Shown here one piece after another: positions 33,434 to 40,112 of a stretch of 40,112 nt of DNA; position 1 is the stretch's first letter, and every line of letters begins with the position of its first letter. The DNA comes from Bacteroidales bacterium. Lineage in GTDB: Bacteria; Bacteroidota; Bacteroidia; Bacteroidales; UBA932. Under the pieces are notes generated by a model, which saw only the letters and a list, made by a program, of their open reading frames with translations, did not search any database and was not told the origin of the DNA. The position numbers and the translations under genes were made by a program. Location of the stretch: contig JAFZOU010000110.1 of assembly GCA_017550525.1 (NCBI GenBank), positions 1-40,112 of the forward strand. The letters are read 5' to 3'.

Positions 33434-34174
33434 TTAGAAGACCAGGAGGAAGAGGCCTGCAGCCAGGGCGGCGCCGGCCATAGGGCCGCATACGGGAACC
33501 CAGCTGTACCACCAGCCACTGGAACCCTTTCCTTCAATAGGAAGGACTGCGTGAGCGCAGCGGGGGCTGAGGTCACGGGCGGGGTTCAGGGCATAACCTG
33601 TGGTAGCGCCAAGGGACATACCTATGGACATAATGAGGCAGGTCACGGGCCATGAGCCGATAGCGCCGGTAGAAGCGCTCACAGGACCCACCTGGAAGGC
33701 ATTGCCCTGAGTGCCAAGGGCCAGGATTACAAACACCAGGACGCAGGTTGCAATTACCTCGGAGAGGAAGTTCCTCCAGGGATTTGCAATGGCAGGCATG
33801 GTGCAGAATGTGCCAAGCATTGTATCAGGCTCTGAAGCAGTTGCCTTGTAGTGGTCCTTGTAGAAGAGCCACACAAGCACTGCGCCGACAAAGCCGCCCA
33901 GCATCTGGGCAACTATATATCCAAGCACAAGGTCCCAGCCAAACTTGCCGGCAATGGCAAGTCCAAGGGTTACTGCAGGGTTAAGGTGAGCACCGGAAGA
34001 CGGACCTGCAATGAGCACGCCCATCATGACGGCAAGGCCCCAGCCAAGGGTGATTACCACCCAGCCGGCACCTTTTGCCTTACTCTTATTGAGAGAACAC
34101 GCTGCGCATACGCCGTCGCCAAGCAGCACAAGCACCAGAGTGCCGATAAATTCAAATATAAATGCGGGATTCAT
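33434..34174 (-). CDS. glpF: Glycerol facilitator (MIP/aquaglyceroporin)
   Basis: A 246-residue channel of the major intrinsic protein family with six hydrophobic helices and both half-helix motifs: SGAHLNPAVTLG (NPA) and GYALNPARDLSPR (NPAR). The Asp after NPAR is the residue that marks glycerol facilitators as opposed to water channels. It admits glycerol for phosphorylation by GlpK, whose gene ends two bases upstream. Confidence 0.94.
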   Translation of the reverse strand: MNPAFIFEFIGTLVLVLLGDGVCAACSLNKSKAKGAGWVVITLGWGLAVMMGVLIAGPSSGAHLNPAVTLGLAIAGKFGWDLVLGYIVAQMLGGFVGAVLVWLFYKDHYKATASEPDTMLGTFCTMPAIANPWRNFLSEVIATCVLVFVILALGTQGNAFQVGPVSASTGAIGSWPVTCLIMSIGMSLGATTGYALNPARDLSPRCAHAVLPIEGKGSSGWWYSWVPVCGPMAGAALAAGLFLLVF

Positions 34175-34176
34175 AG

Positions 34177-35661
34177 TTATTGTTTACTGACAGTTCTTGA
34201 AATTGCATCGGCCCAGCCTTTGCGTGCGGCGGTCATGTCAGCGGCGGTAGGCGTGAATGTTCGGTCGGCCTGCCACTGCTGCTTGATCTCATCCAGGGAG
34301 CTCCAGAAGCCCACCGCAAGGCCTGCAAGATATGCTGCTCCCATAGCGGTTGTCTCCACAACGCGGGGACGGACAACGGTGGTTTCCAGGATATCGGCCT
34401 GGAACTGCATCATGAGGTTATTGGCCGATGCACCGCCGTCAACCTTCAGCTCTGCGAGTTTCACGCCGGCGTCACGCTCCATGGCACGGACGATATCCAT
34501 GGTCTGGAAGGCGATTCCCTCAAGGGCTGCACGGGCAATGTGAGCCGCAGTAGTGCCGCGGGTGATGCCGCAGATAACTCCGTGTGCGTACTGGTCCCAG
34601 TAAGGGGCGCCCATACCCGTAAGGGCAGGTACAAAGTAAACACCGCCGTTATCCGGAACGGAAGCCGCAAGGGCCTCCACCTCAGAGGAACTCTTGATAA
34701 CGCCAAGCCCGTCACGCAGCCACTGGACAACGGAACCTCCCACGAAGATGGAACCTTCAAGGGCATAGTTCACGGTGTCCCCTATCTTCCATGCAACCGT
34801 TGTGAGGAGGTTGTTCATGGAAAGAATGGGCTCCTTGCCTGTGTTCATGAGGAGGAAGCAGCCGGTGCCGTAGGTGTTCTTGACCGAACCTGGAGCCGTG
34901 CACATCTGGCCAAAAAGGGCCGCCTGCTGGTCACCTGCAATACCAGAGATGGGAACCTCGTGGGCAAAGATGGTGGTTTTGGTGTAACCGTATATCTCTG
35001 ACGAGGAGCACACCTTTGGCATCATGGAGAGCGGAACGTCCAGGAGGTCCAGAAGTTCAGGATCCCATTCCAGGGTGTTGATGTTGAACAGCATGGTACG
35101 GGAAGCGTTGGACACATCCGTGATGTGCACCTCTCCCCTTGTGAGCTGCCAAACCAGCCAGGAATCAACGGTGCCGAAACGGAGTTTGCCCGCGCTGGCC
35201 TTCTCACGTGCACCGGGGACGTTGTCAAGTATCCACTTGATCTTGGTCCCTGAGAAATAGGCGTCAATGATAAGGCCGGTCTTACGGCGGATCTTCTCCA
35301 CAAGGCCCTGTGCCTTGAGAGAATCACAGAACTCCGACGTGCGGCGGTCCTGCCATACAATTGCATTGTACACGGGAAGACCGGTCTCTGCGTCCCACAC
35401 AATGGTGGTTTCCCTCTGATTGGTTATGCCGATACCGGCAATGTCCAGGCCATTGATTCCTATCTTGGAGATGGCCTGGGCAATTACTGCAGCCTCGGAG
35501 GACCATATTTCCATGGGGTCATGCTCCACCCAGCCCGGTTTGGGAAAATGCTGGGTGAACTCCTGCTGTGCGCTGGAGCAAATGTTACCGTTGTGGTCAA
35601 AGACGATGGCCCTGGAGGAACTGGTTCCCTGGTCAAGGGCAAGAACGTATTTCTTACTCAT
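34177..35661 (-). CDS. glpK: Glycerol kinase
   Basis: A 494-residue FGGY-family kinase making glycerol-3-phosphate from glycerol and ATP. It begins [19 protein letters not shown] (ATP/phosphate loop), has [44 protein letters not shown] and the C-terminal [20 protein letters not shown]. Length matches the family. Its ATG overlaps the stop of the lipase-like gene (TAATG) and glpF follows after two bases, so it belongs to the minus-strand lipid/glycerol operon. Confidence 0.96.
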   Translation of the reverse strand: MSKKYVLALDQGTSSSRAIVFDHNGNICSSAQQEFTQHFPKPGWVEHDPMEIWSSEAAVIAQAISKIGINGLDIAGIGITNQRETTIVWDAETGLPVYNAIVWQDRRTSEFCDSLKAQGLVEKIRRKTGLIIDAYFSGTKIKWILDNVPGAREKASAGKLRFGTVDSWLVWQLTRGEVHITDVSNASRTMLFNINTLEWDPELLDLLDVPLSMMPKVCSSSEIYGYTKTTIFAHEVPISGIAGDQQAALFGQMCTAPGSVKNTYGTGCFLLMNTGKEPILSMNNLLTTVAWKIGDTVNYALEGSIFVGGSVVQWLRDGLGVIKSSSEVEALAASVPDNGGVYFVPALTGMGAPYWDQYAHGVICGITRGTTAAHIARAALEGIAFQTMDIVRAMERDAGVKLAELKVDGGASANNLMMQFQADILETTVVRPRVVETTAMGAAYLAGLAVGFWSSLDEIKQQWQADRTFTPTAADMTAARKGWADAISRTVSKQ

Positions 35662-36671
35662 TATTTGTTAACGATGTATCCGCTGGGAGCGCCAAGGGGA
35701 TAATTGCCCACGGCAATCATGTTCTTGACGGTCTTGAGGAAGTTTTCAACCTTCTGGGTATAGACCTCAGGGTATTTTGCATAGGAATTGGCATGAACCG
35801 CACCCGGTGCCACCCAGTAGTCCTTGTAACCGGTCTTCTTGGCGTTGTAGTTCTCCCAGAGGTGGCTGAACGGCACAAAGTCGTCGGCGTCTCCGTGGAT
35901 GAAGAACATGGGGCGCTCGCACTTCGCAAGGGCCTTGCGGCAATCGGCCTCCTTGAACTTCCATCCGAATTCCTTGCCGGAAACGATGCCGGCGCTGGTG
36001 ATGATGGCGTTGGGAAGGAGTTTGGACATATCGTCAAGATTCTTCTCAAACTGTTCTGTGACGGAGCAGTAGCCGCAGTCCTCTACAAAGCACTTCACGT
36101 AATCCGGAAGGTCCTCACCGCTGGTAAACATTACAGTAGCGGCACCCATGGATACGCCGTGGAGCACCATGAAATCATCATCAAACTTCTCATGTGCAAC
36201 CTCAATCCACTTCATCACGTCAAGGCGGTCCTTCCAGCCCATCTGGATCTCATCACCTTCTGAATAACCATGGTACTGGAGATCCGGGAACAGGACGTTG
36301 TAGTTGAATGTATCCCTGTACATGCGTACAAGATAGAGGAATACAAAGTGGTTGTCACCGTAACCGTGGACAACGATTGCGGTACCCTGTGCATTTGCAG
36401 GGTCCTTTGCGGGGATGTAGCAGGCGTGAAGCTTGTAGCCGTCATCGCTGGTAATCCATTCGTCCTTGAGGATGCCCTGGGCCTTGTAGCCATCGTACCA
36501 GGCGGTGGAGCCGGGAAGGAGGGAATCGGCCTTATGGCGCGTGCGTTCAATATCATCCACACCGTGAGGGGTGGGAGTAAGGGCATAATGAGCCATGAAC
36601 TTACCGGCAAGGCAGCCGCTGAGGGAGAGGGCCATCAGGCCGATGGCCAAAGCATTGAAAAACCTTTTCAT
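35661..36671 (-). CDS. Alpha/beta-hydrolase lipoprotein, lipase/esterase-like
   Basis: A 336-residue lipoprotein (signal [18 protein letters not shown], Cys20). The hydrolase fold shows the oxyanion segment [10 protein letters not shown], the nucleophile elbow HGVSMGAA (Ser), the acid in [11 protein letters not shown] and the final His in GAVHANSY, so a full Ser-Asp-His triad. It would act in the periplasm or at the surface. Substrate is not given by sequence; lying directly upstream of glpK and glpF, a (lyso)phospholipase or glyceride lipase that frees glycerol is a reasonable guess. It starts three bases after the barrel gene stop. Confidence 0.85.
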   Translation of the reverse strand: MKRFFNALAIGLMALSLSGCLAGKFMAHYALTPTPHGVDDIERTRHKADSLLPGSTAWYDGYKAQGILKDEWITSDDGYKLHACYIPAKDPANAQGTAIVVHGYGDNHFVFLYLVRMYRDTFNYNVLFPDLQYHGYSEGDEIQMGWKDRLDVMKWIEVAHEKFDDDFMVLHGVSMGAATVMFTSGEDLPDYVKCFVEDCGYCSVTEQFEKNLDDMSKLLPNAIITSAGIVSGKEFGWKFKEADCRKALAKCERPMFFIHGDADDFVPFSHLWENYNAKKTGYKDYWVAPGAVHANSYAKYPEVYTQKVENFLKTVKNMIAVGNYPLGAPSGYIVNK

Positions 36672-36674
36672 AGT

Positions 36675-38123
36675 TTAGAACTGATAGTTAATGCCGATAC
36701 CGATCCAGAGGCCAGCGTCAAGGCCAGGGGTGAAGCACTTTGCAAATTCTGCAGAGACGATGAAGTTCTGGTTCATGGCGATCTTCAGGCCAGCACCAGC
36801 GCTATAGATAAACTCCTTGATATGGGAGTCATCATAAATAGTACCGTTGTAGTTGGCGTCATGGAGTGCTTCAAACCTTGCCTTATTTGCAGCTTCTTTG
36901 GGATTGTTCGCAAGGTAATCCCTATAGGCGTTGAAGTCATAGTTCTTAAGAGCATCATCAGCGATAATACCCTTCATGACGTCTGTCCTGTAAGGCTTAG
37001 TTATGATACCGGCATCAAAGAAGGGGTTCAACGCCACATAGAAATACTGGTTGAAGAGTTTGAAATTCACGAGTTTAACACGCAATTCAGTGTTTGCCCA
37101 TGCCATGCCCTCTGCAAGAATGCGGTTTTCGCGAAGACCACGGATGGTATTGGAAGAACCGAAGCCTTCGGAGATCATATTACGCTGGACCAGCAGCGGA
37201 ACGTTCTGGATCATATAGATAGGAGTCTCTCCAAGAAGGGTCTGCTGCCAGGCAAGGCGATATGCAAATACTGGATTGCCGGCAGGAATGGGAATGGGAA
37301 TGCTTACATAGTGACGGAAATAGACACAGGCCTTGAGGTATTGGTGCTGGAGAACGTTACCATTGAGGTATGCCTCTGCCCAGATACCCTTGTTAGGAGC
37401 AGCCTCCATATCACGGGTGTCAAATACAACACCGGCATTCAGTTCAAGCGCAAGACCTCCGTTTTTCTCATCTTCATGAATTGCGCCCAGCTGAACGTAT
37501 TTGTTATAAAGGGTAACATCAGTGTTGTATTTCTGAACATCATCGAATGTCTCGTTACCAACCTTCTTAACGCCATTGTCACGCATAGCACCCATCTTCC
37601 AGTACCAGAAGTTAACGCCGGCAGCCCAGTTGAGGTGAGGAACAATCTGCCCCTGGAAATTGGCAAGTACACGGAGCATATCACGGCTCATGCCATAATA
37701 ATTGAGATGGTTTCCTGCGCCGGTATGGCGGTTTGACCAGATGTCATAATCCTGAACGGCAGCAGGACCGTTGAAGCCCCAGAAGCTGTACAGGGGGTCT
37801 GTCACATATGTTACAGATGCGTTTACCCTCATCTTAGGGATGAGATATTTGGAGTCATAGGCCAGGTACAGACGCATACGGTGGCTGTGGGTGAAGTAGG
37901 AGCCTTCCCAGCTGATCTTATGGACGGGATCCGGATAGGTGGAGCCGTCTCCATAATAATAAACGTCACCGAAAAGACCTGCCTGGAAACCGTTATCTAC
38001 GGAATAGGTGGCAGTGGGCAGAACGCCGAAGCTCCAGCCCTTCTTCATTTCCTTCTCTTCTTCCTGCGCAAATGCTGCAACTGTTGCAGCAAGGAGCAGT
38101 GTAGTCAGTAAAAACTTTTTCAT
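36675..38123 (-). CDS. Omp85-superfamily outer-membrane barrel without POTRA domains
   Basis: A 482-residue protein with signal peptide KKFLLTTLLLAATVAAFAQ. The barrel begins at once (GWSFGVLPTATYSVDNGFQAG), so no POTRA repeats are present. The second half has Omp85 landmarks: GVVFDTRDMEAAPNKG, FAYRLAWQQTLLG, GSSNTIRGLRENR (the RGxR loop), TELRVKLV and a terminal aromatic residue in GIGINYQF. A similar short, N-terminal-domain-free Omp85 group is known in Bacteroidota. I start it at ATG 38123; the frame runs upstream into the tRNA gene. Its operon partners are a lipase-like lipoprotein, glpK and glpF, hinting that it exports or presents the lipase, or imports lipid products. Confidence 0.8.
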   Translation of the reverse strand: MKKFLLTTLLLAATVAAFAQEEEKEMKKGWSFGVLPTATYSVDNGFQAGLFGDVYYYGDGSTYPDPVHKISWEGSYFTHSHRMRLYLAYDSKYLIPKMRVNASVTYVTDPLYSFWGFNGPAAVQDYDIWSNRHTGAGNHLNYYGMSRDMLRVLANFQGQIVPHLNWAAGVNFWYWKMGAMRDNGVKKVGNETFDDVQKYNTDVTLYNKYVQLGAIHEDEKNGGLALELNAGVVFDTRDMEAAPNKGIWAEAYLNGNVLQHQYLKACVYFRHYVSIPIPIPAGNPVFAYRLAWQQTLLGETPIYMIQNVPLLVQRNMISEGFGSSNTIRGLRENRILAEGMAWANTELRVKLVNFKLFNQYFYVALNPFFDAGIITKPYRTDVMKGIIADDALKNYDFNAYRDYLANNPKEAANKARFEALHDANYNGTIYDDSHIKEFIYSAGAGLKIAMNQNFIVSAEFAKCFTPGLDAGLWIGIGINYQF

Positions 38124-38159
38124 AAGTTGGTTATTGGTTAATAATTTTAGTTTACCTTG

Positions 38160-38231
38160 TACCTCCGCTCGGAATCGAACCGGGACCAACGGAACCGGAA
38201 TCCGTTATTCTATCCTTTAAACTACGGAGGC
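38160..38231 (-). tRNA. tRNA-Arg, anticodon CCG
   Basis: A 72-base cloverleaf on the minus strand. The acceptor arm pairs GCCTCCG with CGGAGGT (one G-T pair), the anticodon stem is ACGGA/TCCGT with loop TTCCGGT, giving anticodon CCG for codon CGG, and the T arm holds GGTTCGATTCC. CCA is not encoded. The -7 promoter element TATCTTTG lies 12 bases upstream of the 5' end. The outer-membrane barrel gene begins 36 bases after its 3' end. Confidence 0.92.
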
Positions 38232-38242
38232 AGTAAAGTGTA

Positions 38243-38250
38243 CAAAGATA
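38243..38250 (-). promoter_or_regulatory. -7 element (TATCTTTG) of tRNA-Arg, perhaps of the whole minus operon
   Basis: TATCTTTG on the minus strand is a perfect consensus match. No TAnnTTTG element is found in the 36 bases between the tRNA and the barrel gene, so this promoter may also serve the barrel, lipase, glpK and glpF genes. Confidence 0.55.
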
Positions 38251-38259
38251 AGCAATTTT

Positions 38260-38290
38260 TTTGTAAGCTGCCTGTTTTTTGATATATTTG
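38260..38290 (+). promoter_or_regulatory. Promoter of the M48 peptidase gene
   Basis: TTTG (38260-38263), a 19-base spacer and TATATTTG (38283-38290) make a textbook Bacteroidota promoter, about 28 bases upstream of the ATG at 38319. Confidence 0.65.
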
Positions 38291-38318
38291 CTGAATCACA
38301 ATTCAGAACACTTTGATT

Positions 38319-39527
38319 ATGAACCTTTTCAATCCGGAAATCAAACTTGAGAAACAGCTCCAGGCGCAAATCTACAACGCCCTTGAAGGAGATGTAGTGA
38401 ACTTCATCCTGGCCCACGCCGGTGAGACTCAGGACGACATATACCACAAAAGTGAGATGGAGGGCCAGAGTATGAAGGTGGACAAGGACGTGATGGGAGA
38501 TTTCTACAGGCTCTGTATGGACGTGAAGTCCCGCCTTGGGTTCAAGGCTCCGGTCGATTTCTACATCACGGGAAGCCAGCAGGTAAATGCCTGGTCCCTT
38601 GCCGCCCGGACAGACGGTAACGCCCACATAGTGAACGTCTACTCGGGTCTATACAACCTTATGAACGAGGATGAACTCCGCTTCATAATCGGCCACGAAC
38701 TAGGACACCTTATCAATCACGACACATCCCTGAGGCGTCTCATTAATTTCATCTATCCCCAGGGCACTCAGATTCCCGTTGCTCTGCAGTACAAGATCAA
38801 CCTCCACGACCAACTTGCAGAACTTGTGGCAGACCGCTACGGCTACATTGCATGCGGAAAACTGGAGGCCTGCGTAACCGGCTTTTTCAAGCTATCCTCC
38901 GGCCTTGACCTCACAAAACTTGGCGTGAGCATTGAGGAACTGATGGAAAAGAATGACAAATCCCTGGATTTCTTCCTCAACGGCGGTGGTCTCAGTTTTG
39001 AAGACCACCCTGTCCACCCCATCCGCACCCAGGCCATAAAACTATTTGCCAGGGCAAGCTCGGAAAAGGAACTGGAGGATGGAATGGACCAGCTTATCCA
39101 GGTACTCCTGAAGAGCGGCAGCAACCCTATGGACCCGCCCATGTCAGTGTTCATCGCAACCGCCGGAATAATTGCGGCCAGTATAGACGGTCAGGTATCC
39201 AAGGAGGAATATGAGCACATTGTCCGCACCCTTGCGTCTTCCCACCTGTTCCCGTCACAGTTTGTGGAGAACATCGCCCAGGGCAATGTAGACCAGCTCT
39301 TCTCAGATTCCGTTAAGGCCCTCACAGAGGCAAATCCCTCCATACGCCCCGGCCTTCTCCAATATATGATAGAGGTTATCATTGCCGATAAGGACATCCA
39401 TGAAAAAGAGGTCAATTTCATCTACGAAATAGGTCAGAAACTAGGCCTCGACGTGAAGGAAATCTCCAGGATATTCGCCGGTATGGTGCAGGGGTACTTC
39501 AGCCCCAGTCTGTCATCCCTGGCATAA
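38319..39527 (+). CDS. Soluble M48-type metallopeptidase with TerB-like C-terminal domain
   Basis: A 402-residue protein. The zinc site is intact: HELGHLINHD (about residue 127) with the third ligand Glu in QLAELVADRYG. The C-terminal part (about 270-395) is helical, with ATAGIIAASIDGQVSKEEYEHI and IADKDIHEKEVNFIYEIGQKLGL, a pattern like TerB/tellurite-resistance domains. Unlike HtpX or Ste24 relatives it has no signal peptide or membrane helix, so it should be cytosolic. ATG 38319 is chosen over an upstream TTG because of the promoter spacing. A single gene with its own promoter and terminator. Substrate unknown. Confidence 0.82.
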   Translation: MNLFNPEIKLEKQLQAQIYNALEGDVVNFILAHAGETQDDIYHKSEMEGQSMKVDKDVMGDFYRLCMDVKSRLGFKAPVDFYITGSQQVNAWSLAARTDGNAHIVNVYSGLYNLMNEDELRFIIGHELGHLINHDTSLRRLINFIYPQGTQIPVALQYKINLHDQLAELVADRYGYIACGKLEACVTGFFKLSSGLDLTKLGVSIEELMEKNDKSLDFFLNGGGLSFEDHPVHPIRTQAIKLFARASSEKELEDGMDQLIQVLLKSGSNPMDPPMSVFIATAGIIAASIDGQVSKEEYEHIVRTLASSHLFPSQFVENIAQGNVDQLFSDSVKALTEANPSIRPGLLQYMIEVIIADKDIHEKEVNFIYEIGQKLGLDVKEISRIFAGMVQGYFSPSLSSLA

Positions 39528-39544
39528 TTGGAAGTTATTATGTT

Positions 39545-39571
39545 AAAGGAGCGCTTCGGCGCTCTTTTTTT
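39545..39571 (+). terminator. Rho-independent terminator after the M48 gene
   Basis: GAGCGC (39549-39554), the tetraloop TTCG, GCGCTC (39559-39564) and a run of seven T. It ends just upstream of the fabD promoter. Confidence 0.92.
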
Positions 39572-39587
39572 GTTGTAAAAAATTTGT

Positions 39588-39595
39588 TATCTTTG
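39588..39595 (+). promoter_or_regulatory. -7 element (TATCTTTG) of fabD
   Basis: A perfect TAnnTTTG match 18 bases upstream of the fabD ATG; TTTG at 39569-39572 is a possible -33 with a shorter-than-usual 15-base spacer. Confidence 0.6.
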
Positions 39596-39613
39596 TACGA
39601 TTATACGTATTTA

Positions 39614-40112
39614 ATGAAGACAGCATACATTTTCCCCGGCCAGGGCTCCCAATTCCCGGGAATGGCCAAAGACCTCTACCCCTCCCGCAAGGAGCTGTTC
39701 GAAAAGGCCAATGACATCCTTGGCTTCCGCATAACAGACATTATGTTTGAAGGGGAGGCAGAAGACCTCAAGGCCACCAAAGTCACTCAGCCCGCTATCT
39801 TCATCCACTCCACCATCCTGGCAATGGAACAGGCACAACAGCCGGATATGGTTGCAGGACACTCCCTTGGAGAGTTCAGCGCTCTTGTCGCAGCCGGTGC
39901 ACTCAGCTTTGAGGACGGCCTCAGTCTTGTAGCCACCCGCGCTATTGAGATGCAGAAGTGCTGTGAGAAAGTCCCCGGCTCAATGGCCGCCGTCATCAAA
40001 CTGGACGACGAAACCATCGAGAGAATTTGTGCAAATATCCCCGGCGTAGTTCCCGCAAACTACAACTCCCCCGGGCAGGTTGTGATTTCAGGTGAACTAT
40101 CGGCCGTAGAAG
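39614..40112 (+). CDS. fabD: Malonyl-CoA:ACP transacylase (partial, runs off the window)
   Basis: The first 166 residues of FabD, which loads malonate onto acyl carrier protein for fatty acid synthesis. It begins KTAYIFPGQGSQFPGM, has the nucleophile motif GHSLGEFSALVAAG (Ser84), RAIEMQKCC and the segment NYNSPGQVVISG. Roughly half the gene is present, and the frame is open at the window edge. The start follows a clear promoter. Confidence 0.95.
   Translation, partial: MKTAYIFPGQGSQFPGMAKDLYPSRKELFEKANDILGFRITDIMFEGEAEDLKATKVTQPAIFIHSTILAMEQAQQPDMVAGHSLGEFSALVAAGALSFEDGLSLVATRAIEMQKCCEKVPGSMAAVIKLDDETIERICANIPGVVPANYNSPGQVVISGELSAVE

Noticed and set aside
37290-37312. Short GGAATG direct repeats
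   Set aside because: They encode the Ile-Pro repeat of the barrel protein (IPIPIP) in frame; too short to be a variable-number locus of note.
36270-37736. 488-codon plus-strand frame antisense to the barrel and hydrolase genes
   Set aside because: No signal, motif or promoter; the minus strand has two well-supported proteins with signal peptides and tight operon spacing.
1-40112. CRISPR array, insertion sequence or prophage
   Set aside because: No regularly spaced repeats, transposase, integrase or phage structural gene is visible on either strand.

Overview
The window comes from a member of the Bacteroidota, most likely an uncultured Bacteroidales of a gut-type habitat. The signs are promoters of the TAnnTTTG type (with TTTG or TTG about 20 bases upstream in several cases) in front of many transcription units, few Shine-Dalgarno sequences, fimbrillin-family lipoproteins, DUF3575/DUF3868 proteins, a SusG-like amylase, and a LytS/LytR-type regulator pair. 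GC content looks to be a little over 50 percent. I see no phage, insertion sequence, CRISPR array or rRNA.

Layout. (1) 1-435 has no convincing gene. (2) 436-7182 is a translationally coupled multidrug efflux operon: membrane-fusion lipoprotein, MATE transporter, RND pump and TolC-like channel, each overlapping the next by ATGA. (3) 7206-8775 is a sensor kinase/LytTR regulator pair; the kinase is broken by a 5-bp tandem duplication. (4) 8753-11972 holds a threonine-aldolase-like enzyme and a divergent lipoprotein peptide deformylase with mirror-image near-leaderless promoters, then a DUF1846 protein with an in-frame TAG at codon 3. (5) 12071-17065 (minus) is hypB, a 942-residue flavin/iron-sulfur oxidoreductase, hypA and a polytopic membrane protein, with no hydrogenase gene in view. 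(6) 17114-26878 (minus) is the most striking region: one tight operon of a surface-type amylase lipoprotein carrying several starch-binding-type modules, three fimbrillin-family lipoproteins (two ending in the same kind of module), a DUF3575 protein and a DUF3868/OmpA-like protein. I read it as a candidate starch-binding fimbria or surface-fibre system without SusC/SusD. (7) 27219-38231 is a glycerolipid region: glpABC, a glycerophosphodiesterase lipoprotein and glpT on plus, converging on a minus-strand operon of tRNA-Arg, a POTRA-less Omp85-like barrel, a lipase-like lipoprotein, glpK and glpF. (8) 38319-40112 has a soluble M48 peptidase with a TerB-like tail and the start of fabD.

Across the window the 7-mer GGCCGAT (either strand) occurs about 67 times by my hand count, against about 6 expected from base composition. 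It sits in different reading frames and orientations and is nearly absent from the efflux operon (1-5900). This looks like a maintained genome-wide DNA motif and is the second main discovery candidate. Function names rest on motif recognition by eye; no database search was run.
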